DNA of 64,000 nt from Limnephilus marmoratus (GCA_917880885.1 OU862919.1:11364001-11428000); one strand, 5' to 3'. Shown: positions 1 through 9,759, numbered from the stretch's first letter. The notes: generated by a model from the sequence alone, not told the origin. Program-made: numbers and translations.

Positions 1-238
1 TAATGTGCTGGTGAAAACTAGACCAGAAATCTTCTGGAATTAACTATTAGGTTATGTAAAGTAAACAACTACCACGCACATTTTAATTTTTAGTAAGGTT
101 CCTAAATAATAGTTACGGAATAATTCATTGCGACACACATATATTCGAAAACGGAGTCCAAATTGAAGTTACTTTAGGTTACAATATACATTACAATATC
201 TGGAGCTCCAAAATACCTGAAAAATACCCTTGACTAAA
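1..238. other. AT-rich flank, no feature
   Basis: I see no open frame, repeat boundary or RNA gene here. The next remnant begins with weak similarity at about position 200. Confidence 0.5.
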
Positions 239-484
239 CTGAACTCGTACAGAAACGGGCGGTTCGTTTGATAGATTATCCCATCTTAACAGACGGATTG
301 CAATCTTTAGAGCACAGGCGTCGGGTGGGAATGCTATCCTTGTTCTACCGGTATTACAATAGTAGATGCTCCGAGGAACTAGCGTCATTGATCCCTTCGG
401 CAACGGTGCATAGTAGGGAAAAACGCCAAACGCGTGCCTAACATTTGTAAACGGTTGACATTTGTCATCTGAGTCATGTCTCAT
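239..484 (+). pseudogene. LINE ORF2 C-terminal remnant, upstream part
   Basis: Read on the plus strand, this encodes a decayed version of a motif set common at the C-terminus of CR1/Jockey-type LINE reverse transcriptases: an RAVRLID core, then HRRRVGML, a YRYYN block, and SEELASLIPSA with HSR. The frame is interrupted just after the last motif. Its continuation lies at 3028-3285, on the far side of a second LINE inserted here. Other copies of the same family occur near 8.69-9.06, 37.6-38.0, 51.46-51.84 and 63.69-64.0 kb. The family call comes from motif recognition, not a search. The clade (CR1 versus Jockey) is uncertain. Confidence 0.7.
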
Positions 485-3027
485 TTATTTATTTATTTAT
501 TTATTATTTAAACGCCCGTACATAGGGCTATTACATACATAATACAGGTGTATTGAACATTTACAAACATTATACATATATATATATATAGAATAACATA
601 CAGTACATACATACATACGATGCATATTAGTACAACAAATATTTATCATTTTTCAAACATATCAGTTACATAAATAACTAGTTATTTTTGCTTTGATGCA
701 AGACGGTGAGGTTTTGAAAATATCGAAAAGGTCTGTATACGTATTGGCAGTTCGGTGAAAACGCACTAGCGGTGAATGATAGGAATAGTTAGTGCTATGA
801 TTGTCACTGTGGAAAAGGTGGTGGAGTCGAGTTGGTTTAACAGGGACACGAATATTTATAACACTTAACATTTGAGGGCAGTCTATGAGATTGTTCAGTA
901 ATTTAAAAAGTATAAGAATGTCATTAATAGTACGCCGGGTAGAAAGTAGTGGTAGGTTTAGATCAGACATTAATGCATTGTAGCGGATTTCAATTACAGG
1001 CTGTCTCAATTTGAATTGAACGTATCGAAGAAATTTTCTTTGAACTCTCTCCAAACGGTGTAAGTTATAGGTATAAATCGGAGACCATACAGGAGATGCA
1101 TAGTCCAGCTGCGATCTTACAAGAGAGCAGTAAAGTAGCTTAATTGACTCAATGTTTTGAAAAGTCCTTGTGTTACGTATTACGAAACCTAGAATTTGCA
1201 TGGCCTTATTGGAAATTGTTTCACAGTGACGATCAAATGCAAGTTTCCGGTCAAAGATAACACCAAGGTCTTTGATAAATGGTACTAATGCAATTTCATT
1301 ATTGTTAATTAAATACGATGTAGATATTGGAATCCGTGAACGGTAAAAACACATGTGGAAACATTTTTTTACGTTTAGGAATAATTTATTTATTTCACAC
1401 CAGCTAGCAAGTCTATCTAAATTTTGCTGAAGGATAAGTGCATCATTTAAACATTTTATAATCTTAAAAAGCTTTAGGTCATCTGCGAATAGAATGAATT
1501 TGACATTATCGAAACATAAAGATAGATCATTTATAAATAAAATGAAGAGAAGTGGGCCCAGATGAGAGCCTTGAGGAACTCCCGAAGTTACTTTAAATTT
1601 ATACGAAAATTTATTATTTAATTTTACCATGAGTTCACGGTTACAGAGGTAACTATTCAACCATTTTAGGAATGATCCATGTATACCAAGGGCTTGCAGT
1701 TTCGCGAGAAGGATATTAATATTTACTTTATCAAAGGCTTTTGAAAAGTCAGTATATATTGAATCTACTTGTGCATGAGACGTGAAAGCTTCACAGATAT
1801 AGTGTTCATATAATAGAAGATTGGTTGTGGTTGACCGTCCGGTAACAAAACCATGCTGTTCTGGAGTAATAATATGCCCAAACTTATCAGCAATCTTATC
1901 TAAGACAATACTTTCAAACATTTTCGGGATGGTAGACAGTATGCAAATTGGTCTATAATTTAAAACACAATTTTTATCACCTGATTTAAATACAGGTGTC
2001 AAGTGATTAAGTTTCCAAGGACCAGGAAATATTCCAGTTCGGAGTGAGAGATTAAATATGTGTTGAAGAGGAGCTGCTATAAACTGAGCGCATTCCTTTA
2101 TGAATACCGGAGGAATTTTGTCAGAACCTGACCCCTTCTTACAATCTAGAGATCTGATCTTTTTATTAACATCATCCAGGGAAATGTGGCATGTTGATAT
2201 ATCAGTGACATTGGTGTATTTAAATTCAGGTAAAGACACAATATCATTATTGTGTTCATAAACACTTGAGAAATAATCAGCAAAGAGATCAACTATTTCT
2301 TGATCATTGTCAGCATGTTTGCGCCCTGAATACATTGATCTAGGACAGCCGTTATTGTCTTTAAGAGACTTCACATAATTCCAAAAATGTTTTGGATTTG
2401 ACTTGATAGTCTGCTCTACATCTGTAATATAATCTGAATAGCATTTTTTAGATAGACTTTTACATTTATTTCGTAAATCAGAAAAAATTTTATAGCAGTC
2501 AATAGAGTTATTGGATTTATAGTTAATGTGAGCAATTTTTTTACATTGAATGAGTTTTTTTAGTTCAGTACTAACCCATTTTGGGTAACAATCGTTTCGT
2601 TTTACAATAGATGTTGGTATGCAATTTTCAATGGTATTATAAAGGATTGAATTAAACACATTTGTTGCTTCTTCTACGTTTGTTGACATAAAAATGGGGG
2701 ACCAATTGAGTGAAGACAGATATAATCGCACTTGTTTATAATCAGCTTTCTTGTAGTTTCGTGCGTGAATAGGAGATTGGGGGGTAAGTTCAATGGGGGC
2801 CAAATAAATGATCGCTTGTAATGGGGGATGATGAGAGTCAATGGATACTATTGATTCTTGCGATTCGCTGATATTACTATTATTAATGTTTGATATGACA
2901 AGATCAAGAATTCTATCATTTATATTTTTAACATGATTTAATTGTTTAAGATTGATAAAGTTAATGGTATCAATGATTAATTGGGCTTTGGCAGAAATGG
3001 GATTTGAAGATTCAGTGGGTTGTGCCC
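481..3027 (-). mobile_element. 5'-truncated non-LTR retrotransposon insertion
   Basis: This is a LINE insertion on the minus strand. Its 3' end lies at 481-510 as a short (ATTT)n run, which is an (AAAT)n tail on the coding strand and typical of LINEs that end in microsatellites rather than poly(A). The 3' UTR covers about 510-661. The 5' end is truncated inside the endonuclease domain at about 3027. Flanks on both sides belong to one interrupted plus-strand LINE remnant, which shows it is a nested insertion. A related tail, with a GCCC...GGGGCGTT motif followed by (AATA)n, appears at 5020-5053. Confidence 0.85.
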
Positions 3028-3082
3028 ATGAGAACAGGTCGCATGAGAACAGGTCGCTTCTTCGACTCGTCCTTGTGTTCAA
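662..3082 (-). CDS. LINE ORF2 protein: partial endonuclease plus intact reverse transcriptase
   Basis: This 806-residue open frame encodes a non-LTR retrotransposon polyprotein, which would nick the target and reverse-transcribe its own RNA there. Residues about 55-90 hold the last part of an APE-type endonuclease (LDLVISN, then a degenerate SDHHP-like DSHHPP). The reverse transcriptase covers about 300-580: GSGSDKIPP near 317, NYRPI near 375, the GRSTT block near 415, DFSKAFD near 445, GVPQGS near 501 and the catalytic FADD near 532. The CR1/Jockey-like C-terminal region follows (RSQLDY near 657, LERVQRKFLRY near 677). No stop interrupts it, so it is young or recently active. Residues 1-18, including the start codon, come from antisense host repeat, so this is not the native start. 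The endonuclease is truncated and autonomous movement is unlikely. The clade assignment is an inference. Confidence 0.9.
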   Translation of the reverse strand: MNTRTSRRSDLFSCDLFSWAQPTESSNPISAKAQLIIDTINFINLKQLNHVKNINDRILDLVISNINNSNISESQESIVSIDSHHPPLQAIIYLAPIELTPQSPIHARNYKKADYKQVRLYLSSLNWSPIFMSTNVEEATNVFNSILYNTIENCIPTSIVKRNDCYPKWVSTELKKLIQCKKIAHINYKSNNSIDCYKIFSDLRNKCKSLSKKCYSDYITDVEQTIKSNPKHFWNYVKSLKDNNGCPRSMYSGRKHADNDQEIVDLFADYFSSVYEHNNDIVSLPEFKYTNVTDISTCHISLDDVNKKIRSLDCKKGSGSDKIPPVFIKECAQFIAAPLQHIFNLSLRTGIFPGPWKLNHLTPVFKSGDKNCVLNYRPICILSTIPKMFESIVLDKIADKFGHIITPEQHGFVTGRSTTTNLLLYEHYICEAFTSHAQVDSIYTDFSKAFDKVNINILLAKLQALGIHGSFLKWLNSYLCNRELMVKLNNKFSYKFKVTSGVPQGSHLGPLLFILFINDLSLCFDNVKFILFADDLKLFKIIKCLNDALILQQNLDRLASWCEINKLFLNVKKCFHMCFYRSRIPISTSYLINNNEIALVPFIKDLGVIFDRKLAFDRHCETISNKAMQILGFVIRNTRTFQNIESIKLLYCSLVRSQLDYASPVWSPIYTYNLHRLERVQRKFLRYVQFKLRQPVIEIRYNALMSDLNLPLLSTRRTINDILILFKLLNNLIDCPQMLSVINIRVPVKPTRLHHLFHSDNHSTNYSYHSPLVRFHRTANTYTDLFDIFKTSPSCIKAKITSYLCN

Positions 3083-3285
3083 CAGCTCGGCTGTGGAATG
3101 ATTTGCCAGCCTCTGTGTTTCCTCCTTCCTACAACACGGGTCTCTTCAAGACCAATGTTTATACCTTCCTCTCCTCAGAAAGATCCTCCCCACAGCATCC
3201 CAGATGACATAAGCCCTGAGTTAAATTATTTTCCTCAGGGCCTCCTGCGTGTAGTTAAGTTTAAAAAATACTTATGTGGATAGAT
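3028..3285 (+). pseudogene. LINE ORF2 C-terminus and 3' hairpin tail (continuation of 239-484)
   Basis: This encodes the classic LINE C-terminal signature MRTGRFF, then TARLWNDLPASVFP and YNTGLFKTNVYTFLSS. A stop follows, then a tail with nested inverted repeats around GCCCTGAG...CTCAGGGC at 3187-3250. It is the downstream half of the remnant at 239-484. A 15-bp unit starting CATGAGAAC is present twice in tandem at the junction (3028-3057). The same tail hairpin ends many other short elements in this window, so this copy links that hairpin to a LINE. Confidence 0.75.
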
Positions 3286-3312
3286 AGAAGGTTGTGTTAC
3301 AAACAAATAATA

Positions 3313-3600
3313 CTTTGAAAACAATATTAGCGACTCTAACAAAAATGTGATGCAGAAAAATTATAAAAATATTCGGTCGCATCTACAAATTGAACCCACG
3401 ACGTTAGCATTGCCGGGGCACTGCTCTAATCACTGAGGTAATTCGACCCAATATTATTATTGGCTGCTATCTTACGTGCGATTGCAAGTTTCTTTCCGAA
3501 AAATAAGCAATCTAGAGAGTGTGTTGGATAAATATATCCACTTTTATTTTAATATGCGACATCTATTGATTTTTCTACAAGTCTGGAATAAATATTTTAC
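3313..3600 (-). mobile_element. tRNA-bearing repeat element, diverged copy
   Basis: On the minus strand this carries a tRNA-like segment at about 3380-3452. GGTCG and CGACC can pair as acceptor arms, there is an A-box-like CTCAGTGATTAGAGC, and a B-box-like GGGTTCAATT. The flanking body and tail are collinear with the element at 46125-46535: both share GATAGCAGCCAATAATA before the tRNA segment and TCGCTAATATTG after it, plus a matching body further out. The tRNA parts differ between the two copies. The anticodon cannot be assigned with confidence. Confidence 0.6.
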
Positions 3601-4650
3601 AAAATATGCGTTCGGAAAATGAATACAATATTGGTTGTTCTTATTCGAAGATTAACAAATTTTGTTACATTAAAATTTCCGCGAAAAAACACGTCCTTAG
3701 TGATATAAGGAATGAATAAATATGAATAATTACAACGCAAGTTATGCCTCAAATAAAATAATATTATTTAAAATTATATTTGTCGCTTTGAAATTTGGCA
3801 GATCTTGAGAAAAGTTTGTTTCGGTTATATTTGATATTTCCGTTTGTGAACTAGAAATTCGTTTTGTCACTGAGAAAGGACTGATGTTAAGATGTGTTTT
3901 GATTGTATTTTCGTAAATGCATTCTGTGATGAAACCATTTTTAAAATTTTTTTTTCATAATGTGGAACCGTAGGAACGAAAACAAAATTTACACAGATGG
4001 TGCAGGTGTTCAAAATAATGTGTTTGAATATTTGGGTGGAAAGTTCTATTAAAAATGCTCCCTACCACCCCTTTAGATTAAAAAAACTGCCAAATACCAC
4101 GTAGGTACTCTTGGGAGAATCGCGAATCCAAAGTCGTCCTTTTGCCCTTGGCATGGAAAATCGACAAGAGGGCATCACGTGCCAGATCTGGAGTCTAAAA
4201 ACCACCCCAACCACCAATAATAATAATTCCTTAAGGTTTCATAAATACACCCCTTCATTTTTTTATTAACTTTTCTTCTTTAGACGGCCTCTGGCGCATT
4301 CTGATGCTTAGGAGCCTTAAAAACCATCTGAAAATAATATTACTAAAAGTGCTTTAGTACTGAAAAGGTTCTTACAATATTTACAAATCGATTCAATAAG
4401 GAAAATATTTTTATTAATTTTGAAGCATTCTGGAAACTCGTGAAAAAATATATAATTGGGGTATATTTTTGGTACATTATAATTTGAACTAGAAATGTCG
4501 TAAATTTAAAACAATATAGCTGGTTATAGTTTTTCAATATTTGTTTAATATCTTTAACACTCTAGTACCAAAGACATTAAAATTCAATATTCTATGCTAT
4601 TTGAATGTTGTACAGTTTTTTGCCATCATTGTGTAATTATTTAACTAATA
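3601..4650. other. AT-rich sequence without recognisable genes
   Basis: The longest open frames are short, AT-rich and unlike any protein family I know. No clear inverted repeat or tRNA was seen. Confidence 0.5.
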
Positions 4651-4654
4651 CTGA

Positions 4655-5138
4655 CGAAAGATAACCGAAATAAGTGACAAATAAATTTAATTACACGAAT
4701 ATAATAAGTTAATTGACCATTTTATGAACAAAACACGATTTATGTATATATTACAAGCAGACATATAAATCGCTGTCACCCAACGTGTTATTTCGAAAGA
4801 TAACCCAAATAAGTGACAAATAAATTGAAATACATACTCGAATATAATAATAATAAATATAATGTATTCCTCTTTGCCTAATGGAGGGAAACAATTATGC
4901 CAAGTCAGTGGACATCTTTAATTTATGTTTAAAAAAATTAATATAAAATATTGTTACTGAGGCAGTTCAGTTACGCACAATGAATGCTGTGTATTTATTA
5001 TTATTCACATGTAATGTTTGTAAAAGCCCGGAAAAGGGGCGTTAATAAATAAATAAATAATAAGTTAATTGATAATTTTATGAACAAAACACGATTTACG
5101 TAGATATTACAAGAAGACATATAAATCGCTGCCACCAG
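4655..5138. repeat. Imperfect direct duplication split by a LINE-tail insertion
   Basis: A unit with AAATAAGTGACAAATAAAT, then GAACAAAACACGATTTA and ATATAAATCGCTG, occurs at 4655-4783 and again at 4797-5138. The second copy is interrupted at about 4851-5055 by a piece ending in AAAAGCCCGGAAAAGGGGCG plus (TAAA)n, which resembles the 3' end of the LINE at 481-3027 and carries AT-rich direct repeats at its edges. Confidence 0.6.
4851..5055 (+). mobile_element. Short LINE 3'-end fragment
   Basis: About 205 bp ending in a (TAAA)n tail, preceded by GCCCGGAAAAGGGGCG. That resembles the GCCCTATGTACGGGCG sequence just before the tail of the LINE at 481-3027. It interrupts the second copy of a direct duplication, which marks its edges. 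No coding sequence remains. Confidence 0.5.
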
Positions 5139-5139
5139 A

Positions 5140-5895
5140 GCAGTGCACATGACAGTAAAAAATAATCTTAAATGCGCATACGTTGCTAGATGCCACATGC
5201 GATGTTGCCAGATTTAAAAAACAATTTTTTTTAATAGCATTAAATTGAATCTGAGCTTATTGTACTTATCCAATGAGTAATTAAATCACCGTATGGTTGG
5301 GAGGTATTTTTTTTAATAGTAAGGCTATCAAATGTAAATTTAAAAGTATTTTGTAAGCTTTAAAACATTACCGTTGTTAATAATTCCACATTTTTATGAT
5401 AAAAATTTACAAAACTAGGGTGCTATAAGTTGGTGAGGTAACATTGATAAATCGGGCCACGGCTGAAGGTAGTATATTTCAGAAAGGCGCCAACTTAACT
5501 GTAATAATATTAATGTTGCTAATTTCTCAAAGTCACTCAATGTTTCGTTCAGGCTTTTATTATAATCTTTCAGGCTGTATTCCTGTTTATTTTAATTTAG
5601 AACGCAATGTTATGGCAGGTAATTTGTGGAAAATAATCGTTCTTATTCCTAAACAGAGTTTTCCACAGGCGTTTCTTTGCAAAGGGACGAATATCATTGA
5701 TCCGCAGAACAAGGATTGAATTAGACATTTATTGATGAAGATCACTTTATTAATTAATTTTGAATGACCCTAACATAATACTAACTTAATAAAGTAGTAA
5801 CACTTATATATTCCCCACTACTTAGTATGTTCACAAGACTTAAACAATATGACGTATTTAAATAAGTCAATAGCAGTCACATCATTATTAAACAA
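5140..5895. other. AT-rich sequence, no supported gene
   Basis: A 91-codon frame at 5444-5719 starts at a TTG and shows no family signature. I regard it as chance. Confidence 0.45.
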
Positions 5896-5899
5896 TTAC

Positions 5900-6185
5900 A
5901 AACACATTAACATTTAATGTGGATGAACAGATTTAAAAATACCCCACCAAACAGAGAATCTATTGTCGCAAATATTTTATCACTAAAAACACATTAACAT
6001 TTAATGTGGACGAACAGATTTAAAAATACCCCACCAAACAGAAAATCTATTGTCGCAAACATGTTATCACTAAAAACACATTAACATTTAATATGGACGA
6101 ACAGATTTAAAAATACCCCACCTAACAGAGAATCTATTGTCGCAAATATTTTATCACTAAATGGCAAATATTTTATCACTAAATA
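5900..6185. repeat. 87-bp minisatellite, three copies plus a partial
   Basis: Three head-to-tail units start at 5900, 5987 and 6074 with period 87, followed by a partial unit. Each begins with a small palindrome, CACATTAA-CAT-TTAATGTG (one arm mutated in the third), and ends TTTTATCACTAAA. Unit-to-unit differences are few, so the array is recent. Confidence 0.9.
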
Positions 6186-6216
6186 CTAAATTGACATTGG
6201 ACGGCAGTAGATAGAA

Positions 6217-6262
6217 GCATAAAAATAAGTCATCTCAAAGTGGTTTGACCACAGCTTTAAAA
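6217..6262. mobile_element. Fragment of the long-armed inverted-repeat element
   Basis: The words GTCATCTCAAAGTGGTTT and GACCACAGCTTTAAAA match one arm of the element at 14275-14592. Only a fragment is visible. Confidence 0.4.
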
Positions 6263-6739
6263 TTTCCTTATAAGTCGAAACAATTGTCACAATAATAAAA
6301 AAACTCAGTTCACAATCACAACATTTCTGGTTTTAACGATAAAATCACGGTTAGTGTCTAATAATAATATTTAGGTAGGTTCTTTATCGCTTGTCTGAAT
6401 TCTCCAAACACTTCTAATATTGAAAATTACACTTAATTCGAAGCAAATCCGAGTTCTGAAGTTTATTAAACACGAGTTACAGACACACAAATGAAATTAG
6501 TATTTTTGATAACTCGTATTTAAAACAACCAAATTTTATTTTTATCTACTCGTTTTTATATTCTTCCCATTATTTATAATCATCTACTTTTTAACACAAC
6601 AATTTTTAAGGTTTTAGATCTTCTTCTCTCATTTGCTAATTTTCACTTTTTCAAGGAAAAATAAATGTCAATCTTTTCACAAACTCTAAATCTCATACAT
6701 CTCATAACAATACAAACTCTCCCAAACATGAAGGCCTGG

Positions 6740-7130
6740 CAGAACCCGCTCAAAATGAAGAAGAGGAGAGATATGAAAATACGAATGTTAGGGGGAATGC
6801 GCTAATATTAAAAACAATAATATTTAAGCGAAAATTGTGATAATGTTTAATAAAACAGGACTCATTTAAAATAGAGCAAAAATCTCGTGGGGAATGTCTA
6901 AAATAGCAATTAAAGAAACACAGTGAAGTTTTTCACACATATAACTTGTAAAATAACGTGTTTATAAAAATTTTCGAGGCACAATTTGCGATTTTTTCCA
7001 TCGAGGGAATTTTATATAATTGCCATTTCGGCGTGGGGAATGTATAGATATTATCTTCAATACATTATGAGCTTTAAAACTTGTGTTTAAGGAAAATGTA
7101 TAATAAGTCTTAAAGATCGTATTACGCCCA
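6740..7130 (+). repeat. Dispersed repeat family R17, copy 1
   Basis: Collinear with 17105-17560 and 60955-62095. Shared words in order include TACGAATGTTAG, AATAGAGCAAAAATCTCG, CATATAACTTGTAAAATAAC, CCATCGAGGGAATTTTA and TAGATATTATCTTCA. No open frame is conserved among the copies, so it is a non-coding mobile or derived repeat of unknown class. Confidence 0.75.
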
Positions 7131-7553
7131 GCTAAACACGTATTTTAAAATATTGGTTTACAGATCTGAGCACTAAATCCCACGCACATAATTTATTTAT
7201 TACACTCCATATTTGAAATTCACACGTCTCTCTCTGACCACGTAAGGGTCATATTTTTTTACGTTGCTGTCAGTGACACCGAAAGGGTAAAGATATGAAT
7301 AATAGCAAGGGTAGGGAAGGGTAGGTCCCGGCGACCACCAGAACGCCAGAGGAATCTTAATGGCCTGATCTTGGACGGCGGAATGTATGGCCCTCCAAAT
7401 TTCAGGGGTTTTATGGGACCCCTAAGAGGCTGTTTGGGAAGAGCCATGTTTAGCAAAATAGCTAAGTTGATTTAGAATGTGTAGTTTTTAGGATACAAAC
7501 AAATAAAAAAACCAACAAAATACTCTCTGCCCTGTGCAGAAATGGGCGGTCCG
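7131..7553. other. Unassigned; contains a GC-richer stretch
   Basis: At 7260-7450 base composition rises locally. The minus strand has a 65-codon frame with no recognisable domain. I found no other copy in the window. Positions 7538-7559 belong to the LINE remnant that continues at 8688. Confidence 0.4.
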
Positions 7554-7559
7554 TTTGAT

Positions 7560-8687
7560 GGTGACCCGATAAATTATCCGCCGACAATTGGCCCCAAGGG
7601 AAAAGTTTTTACTGTAAAATAATACTTTTTTTGTTTATTATTTACCAATTTCAAACATATAACCGATTTTAAAAATATCTTTAAGATGAATCCATACTAA
7701 ATAATGCAAAATCAAATTTTTCTGTTTTGATAATTTGATCGCTTAGAAGTAATATAGATGCTTCAATTAAATACTGCGTGTAGAACATATCTTGGGCCCT
7801 TAAAAGTATGGGTAATTTTTTTGTCAAGTCTTTTAATAAGCCTAGAAAAAAAAGGTCTATTAAAAACACTTTCAAGTCCAAAATCTCCTATTTATAAATC
7901 CTTTTTCGGATATCGTTTTATTGTTAAATGTGGCAAATTCAGTATATTTTTATAATAATCGCAAAAAATATATATTTACGCCCGAACCTCACAAAATAAA
8001 ATAAAATAGGCTTTTTCGCGACGTTATTTTACAATTCGGCCGGCAGTAGACGAATTTGGATTTTCAAAGTGAACCCTATGGCGTCCACCGAAGGACTACA
8101 TACTTGTCACGCCCATTTTTTATCAGTTCGCCCCCGGACGGAGCGGGGAACAGACGTTAGGCTCCGCGTCGCTCTGTTCCGTTAAATCAATTATAAATTT
8201 CTGTTTTATTACAATACACAATGCCTAAAAAAGTAGTTAATGTTTTTTATAGGCTTGTACGAAATAAACCTATAAAAAAATTCTCAAATACCTTTTCCAA
8301 CCTTTCCAAGCTTTTTCTCAAGTATTTTTAAACTCCTCCCATAAAAGGGAGTGAATTCTGATTTTGATTTTTTCCTGGACTATTGGATCGCCTTAATAAT
8401 AAGTTGGTATGAATATCAAACGAGTTCATGTATAAAGTGTTGATTTTTTGTACTTTTGCGTTGGTATATACATTATATAGATAAGTATATATTTTTTTAA
8501 AGCATTTGAATGAAAATCTGTTTTATACTTTGTTATTCGTCAGTACATCCTCTCTGCACATCCCTTAGGGTCACTTAGTTATTTTTTTATGTAATTAGGT
8601 ATACCGTATTTTTCCTAAACCAACCGCATATTTTATATAAGCATGCCGGGGGCCAATTGTCGGCGGAACAACTGTCATGGAACCCAC
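7560..8687. mobile_element. 1.1-kb terminal-inverted-repeat DNA element inserted in a LINE remnant
   Basis: The inverted repeat CCGCCGACAATTGGCCCC occurs at 7578-7595, with its exact reverse complement at 8649-8666. Outside these, a 6-bp direct repeat TTTGAT (7554-7559 and 8688-8693) marks the target duplication inside a plus-strand LINE remnant whose two halves rejoin in sequence. The outer 18-21 bases of the ends are only weakly matched. No transposase frame is present, so the copy is non-autonomous. The superfamily is not identified. Confidence 0.75.
7685..8392. mobile_element. 708-bp TTAA-flanked element, copy 1
   Basis: A segment collinear with 61192-61912, starting AAGATGAA and ending GTGGATCGCC or TTGGATCGCC. 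Here it lies inside the 1.1-kb inverted-repeat element and has TTAA at both edges (7681-7684 and 8393-8396). The second copy lies inside a different repeat (R17), with TTAA at one edge and TTTA at the other. That fits an independently mobile, piggyBac-like non-autonomous element, though inverted repeats at its ends are weak. Confidence 0.55.
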
Positions 8688-9060
8688 TTTGATAGACTCC
8701 CCGAAGTTTACAAATGGGTTACAATCTTTAAACAAGTGGGAACGATGTCCTAATGGTATTTCAATAAAATATTTTTCAATGTACTGGCGTCATTGATCCT
8801 TACGGCGTTGGTGAATACACCGGGAAACTCGCCAAACGAGAACTGAACATTTCGTACACGTTTGACATTTGTCACATGTTAACAACTCGTTCTTGAGTTC
8901 GACGTTCGGTCGTGAAACGATTTGCCAGCTTCTGTGTTTCCTTCCTCCTACAACAATGATCTCTTCAAGACCGATGTTCACTTCTTCCTCTCCTCAAAAA
9001 GCCCCTTTAAAGAAAATAATTTCCCTCGAAAGGGAAATTAAAGTTGTTATTTCGCTATCC
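8688..9060 (+). pseudogene. LINE ORF2 C-terminal remnant (second half after insertion)
   Basis: This continues the remnant cut at 7559. It aligns by words with the family at 239-484 and 37.6 kb: GCGTCATTGATCC, GACATTTGTCACATG, GATTTGCCAGC, then CTCTTCAAGACCGATGTTCA. Many frameshifts and stops are present. The 3' hairpin tail is missing or replaced by a GAAAATAATTTCCCTCGAAAG sequence at about 9012. Confidence 0.65.
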
Positions 9061-9106
9061 GAAGGGATAATAAGAGAGCGTTGTTTTAAGATAGGTGTTC
9101 AACTTG

Positions 9107-9549
9107 GGAGGCGGGTGTAGGTACCGCCGTCCCGGAATCATTTATTGGATAATTAACTCCCCTGCCATGGGTTATTCCAAGTGATTCGCTACGTTTGGTG
9201 ACTTGGCAGATGCTCGTGTTCATGGGGTGAGGTTTGTCTTGGTCTTGGAGGCGTATGTGTTTGCCCACATACTGCTATCGGGCCGGATCGGGTGAGACGG
9301 GTTTGAGGGAGCCTTTGGATTTCTCCAGCCGGACTCTCTCGACTCATCGCCTTGCACTGCAGTAGGAGGAATGTATTCATACATCTTTCACTCCTGGACA
9401 AATTGACCCCCAGATTTCTACCCACCCCTCATACCTTTTTCCTTCCCAGAACTTCCTTTCTCTAAAAAGACCCTCCACACAGCATCCCCAAAGATGACAT
9501 AGGCCCCGATTGATTTTTTTTTCCTCAGGGCCTCCTGAGTTGAGATGTT
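9107..9549 (+). mobile_element. Hairpin-tailed retroelement, near full length
   Basis: One of the most complete copies of an abundant short family. It starts GGAGGCGGGTGTAGGTACCG and runs through CCAGCCGGACTCTCTCGAC. It ends in a tail made of two nested inverted repeats: an outer CTCCACACAG with its complement, and an inner GGCCCTGAGG with CCTCAGGGCC (both degraded in this copy). It has no poly(A) and no conserved frame. The same tail ends the LINE remnant at 3028-3285, so the family is probably a SINE-like rider on that LINE. Confidence 0.65.
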
Positions 9550-9751
9550 TAAAAAAATTCCAGTAAAAAGGAATTCAATGAAGTGGCGTTCCCCTTCCCA
9601 GAACTTCCTCTCCTTCCTTTCCCTAAAAAGACCCTCCACACAGCATCCCCAAAGATGACACAGGCCCTGATTGAATTTTTTTTCCTCAGGGCCTCCTGAG
9701 TTGAGATGTTTAAATAAAAATCCAGTAAAAAGGAATTCAATGATGTGGCGT
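9441..9751 (+). repeat. Tandem duplication of the hairpin-tail end, about 155 bp twice
   Basis: The segment from CCCAGAACTTCC through the hairpin to CCAGTAAAAAGGAATTCAAT is present at 9441-9591 and again at 9592-9751. The second copy has an expanded CTCC/TTCC stretch. Confidence 0.8.
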
Positions 9752-9759
9752 TCAGCCCT

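Noticed and set aside
191..484. 97-codon minus-strand frame
   Set aside because: The plus strand encodes a recognisable LINE C-terminus over the same bases; the minus frame is its shadow.
5900..6185. CRISPR-like array
   Set aside because: Units abut with no unique spacers, in a eukaryotic context; it is a minisatellite.
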